From NCBI GenBank assembly GCA_902783935.1, contig CACZTA010000340.1, positions 1 through 5,691 on the forward strand: a stretch of 5,691 nucleotides of DNA, in the 5' to 3' direction. A program made the position numbers and the translations under genes. The DNA is from an uncultured Lachnospiraceae bacterium (GTDB lineage Bacteria > Bacillota > Clostridia > Lachnospirales > Lachnospiraceae). Shown one piece after another: positions 4,828 through 5,691 of the stretch. How positions within the stretch are numbered: the first letter of the stretch is position 1; each line of letters begins with the position of its first letter. The notes under the pieces were generated by a model that was not told the DNA's origin, made no database searches, and saw nothing but the letters and a program-made list of their open reading frames with translations.

Positions 4828-5691
4828 ATGCAGCAACTGGAATTTGAAAACATCTACAGGCACGACACGGATGTGTATTCACTCGATGGTTTTGTCCCTC
4901 AGGTCGTCGACAGGGCTTATCTGGAAAACCTGGGCGTCCATGTCAACGCATCTGAAGAAACCCTGGCCAGGCTGGAAGCCGGCTCCAGAATTTTTATGAA
5001 ACGGCTCGAGGACCACACTGTCATTCCGGTATCCCGTCTTTCGATCGAAGATGCGGATCCCGAAAAAGTCGATACCGTGATACACAACTATACCGGTTTC
5101 TGCCCTACCCTGACCTTTGAAATCAATCCCGTCCAGGGCTGCAACGTAGGCTGCCAGTACTGCCTGGTGACCGACGGAGTCCATGAACAGAATCTCGTTG
5201 CCTACGGCAACTATCATCTCTATGTCCGGAAGCTCCTGAAAGAGATGAACGGAGAGACGCAGGCAGTCATCACACCCGAAGAAACAGAACGCAAAAACCA
5301 GCTGCTGAAAGAACTGGCCGTGGCTGTTAAGACGGATATGAGTGCCAAAAAGGAAATCGAGCGCCGGATCTCCGAAGTCAGTGTCGGCAAAAACTGGAAT
5401 CATTACTATTATTATTCACCCAAGACGGAAGCCCTTCAGGAGCCGACCCTGTACACCGGCATCGCCCACAGGATACTGAAGGAGTTCATCCGCCATTTTG
5501 AAGAATATCCGGATTCAAACGCGCGCCTTTTCGTCGCATCAAAGGCAGGTGCAAAGCACCTTCTCGTCGAATACGAAGGCGAAACCATCCTGGATCTCTT
5601 TAAGCAGCTGAAGGGAAAAATGCAGTACAACACAAGCGTATCCATCATGCCGACGGAATTCCGGAACCTTCTCGAACCCTACGCCGCCCCG
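4828..5691 (+). CDS. Radical SAM protein related to spore photoproduct lyase, 3' end outside the window
   Basis: The reading frame stays open from the ATG at 4828 to the window edge, giving 288 residues without a stop. AGGGAGG (4814-4820) sits seven bases before the start. CNVGCQYC (C105, C109, C112) is the CxxxCxxC motif that holds a 4Fe-4S cluster and cleaves S-adenosylmethionine to a radical. The order of later blocks resembles SplB and COG1533 proteins as I recall them: YHLYVRKLL (129-137), SPKTEALQEP (197-206), ARLFVASKAGAKHLL (232-246) and SVSIMPTEFRNLLEP (270-284). Differences from SplB are a Leu after the third cluster Cys instead of Tyr, no Cys at all in residues 113-288, and a charged, helix-like insertion of about 50 residues (about 140-190). 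The radical-SAM call is firm. Repair of spore photoproduct is doubtful and the substrate is unknown. Confidence 0.88.
   Translation, partial: MQQLEFENIYRHDTDVYSLDGFVPQVVDRAYLENLGVHVNASEETLARLEAGSRIFMKRLEDHTVIPVSRLSIEDADPEKVDTVIHNYTGFCPTLTFEINPVQGCNVGCQYCLVTDGVHEQNLVAYGNYHLYVRKLLKEMNGETQAVITPEETERKNQLLKELAVAVKTDMSAKKEIERRISEVSVGKNWNHYYYYSPKTEALQEPTLYTGIAHRILKEFIRHFEEYPDSNARLFVASKAGAKHLLVEYEGETILDLFKQLKGKMQYNTSVSIMPTEFRNLLEPYAAP

Noticed and set aside
4766..4999. 77-codon plus-strand frame starting at TTG upstream of the radical-SAM ATG
   Set aside because: It has no ribosome-binding site and overlaps the radical-SAM gene out of frame for most of its length. Its first 21 codons look protein-like, but that is too little to support a leader peptide.
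4879..5403. 174-residue open frame antisense to the radical-SAM gene
   Set aside because: It lies wholly inside the real gene on the opposite strand, has no convincing ribosome-binding site or recognisable motif, and reads like a shadow of the sense codons.

Overview
The window looks like chromosomal DNA of a Gram-positive member of the Clostridia, plausibly Lachnospiraceae. This is an inference from strong GGAGG ribosome-binding sites on every gene, GTG and TTG starts, sigma-A-type promoters, a NupOPQ-type nucleoside importer, a Firmicute-like S20 and a relative of spore photoproduct lyase. Base composition is even across the window and moderately GC-rich. I see no tRNA, rRNA, CRISPR array, insertion sequence, integrase or other sign of recent transfer.

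Layout. Positions 5-3524 (minus strand) hold a tight three-gene ABC importer operon, transcribed from right to left: a double-domain ATPase (2016-3524), a first permease (925-1998) and a second permease (5-928). The family is the BMP/NupOPQ (YufOPQ) type of nucleoside transporter. The substrate-binding lipoprotein that normally belongs to it is not upstream of the ATPase, so it lies beyond the left edge or elsewhere. The gap 3525-3678 holds a likely promoter for this operon, a dyad sitting on its predicted start point, and the probable terminator of the gene upstream. Next, still on the minus strand, come a short nitroreductase-family flavoprotein (3679-4194), a strong terminator (4215-4258) and rpsT for ribosomal protein S20 (4288-4551), which starts at TTG. 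The gap 4552-4827 holds two divergent promoters, one for rpsT and one for a plus-strand gene. That gene (4828 to the right edge, incomplete) encodes a radical-SAM protein resembling spore photoproduct lyase in layout, but without that enzyme's active-site cysteine and tyrosine in the part visible.

How the genes relate. The importer genes form one functional unit, probably bringing nucleosides into the cell. rpsT, the nitroreductase and the radical-SAM gene share no evident pathway. rpsT and the radical-SAM gene share only a divergent promoter region, and the nitroreductase may depend on read-through from rpsT. The window is mostly ordinary core genome. The least explained item is the radical-SAM protein with its charged insertion. 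The regulatory details (S20 leader hairpin with TTG start, dyad at the importer start point) are the next most interesting.
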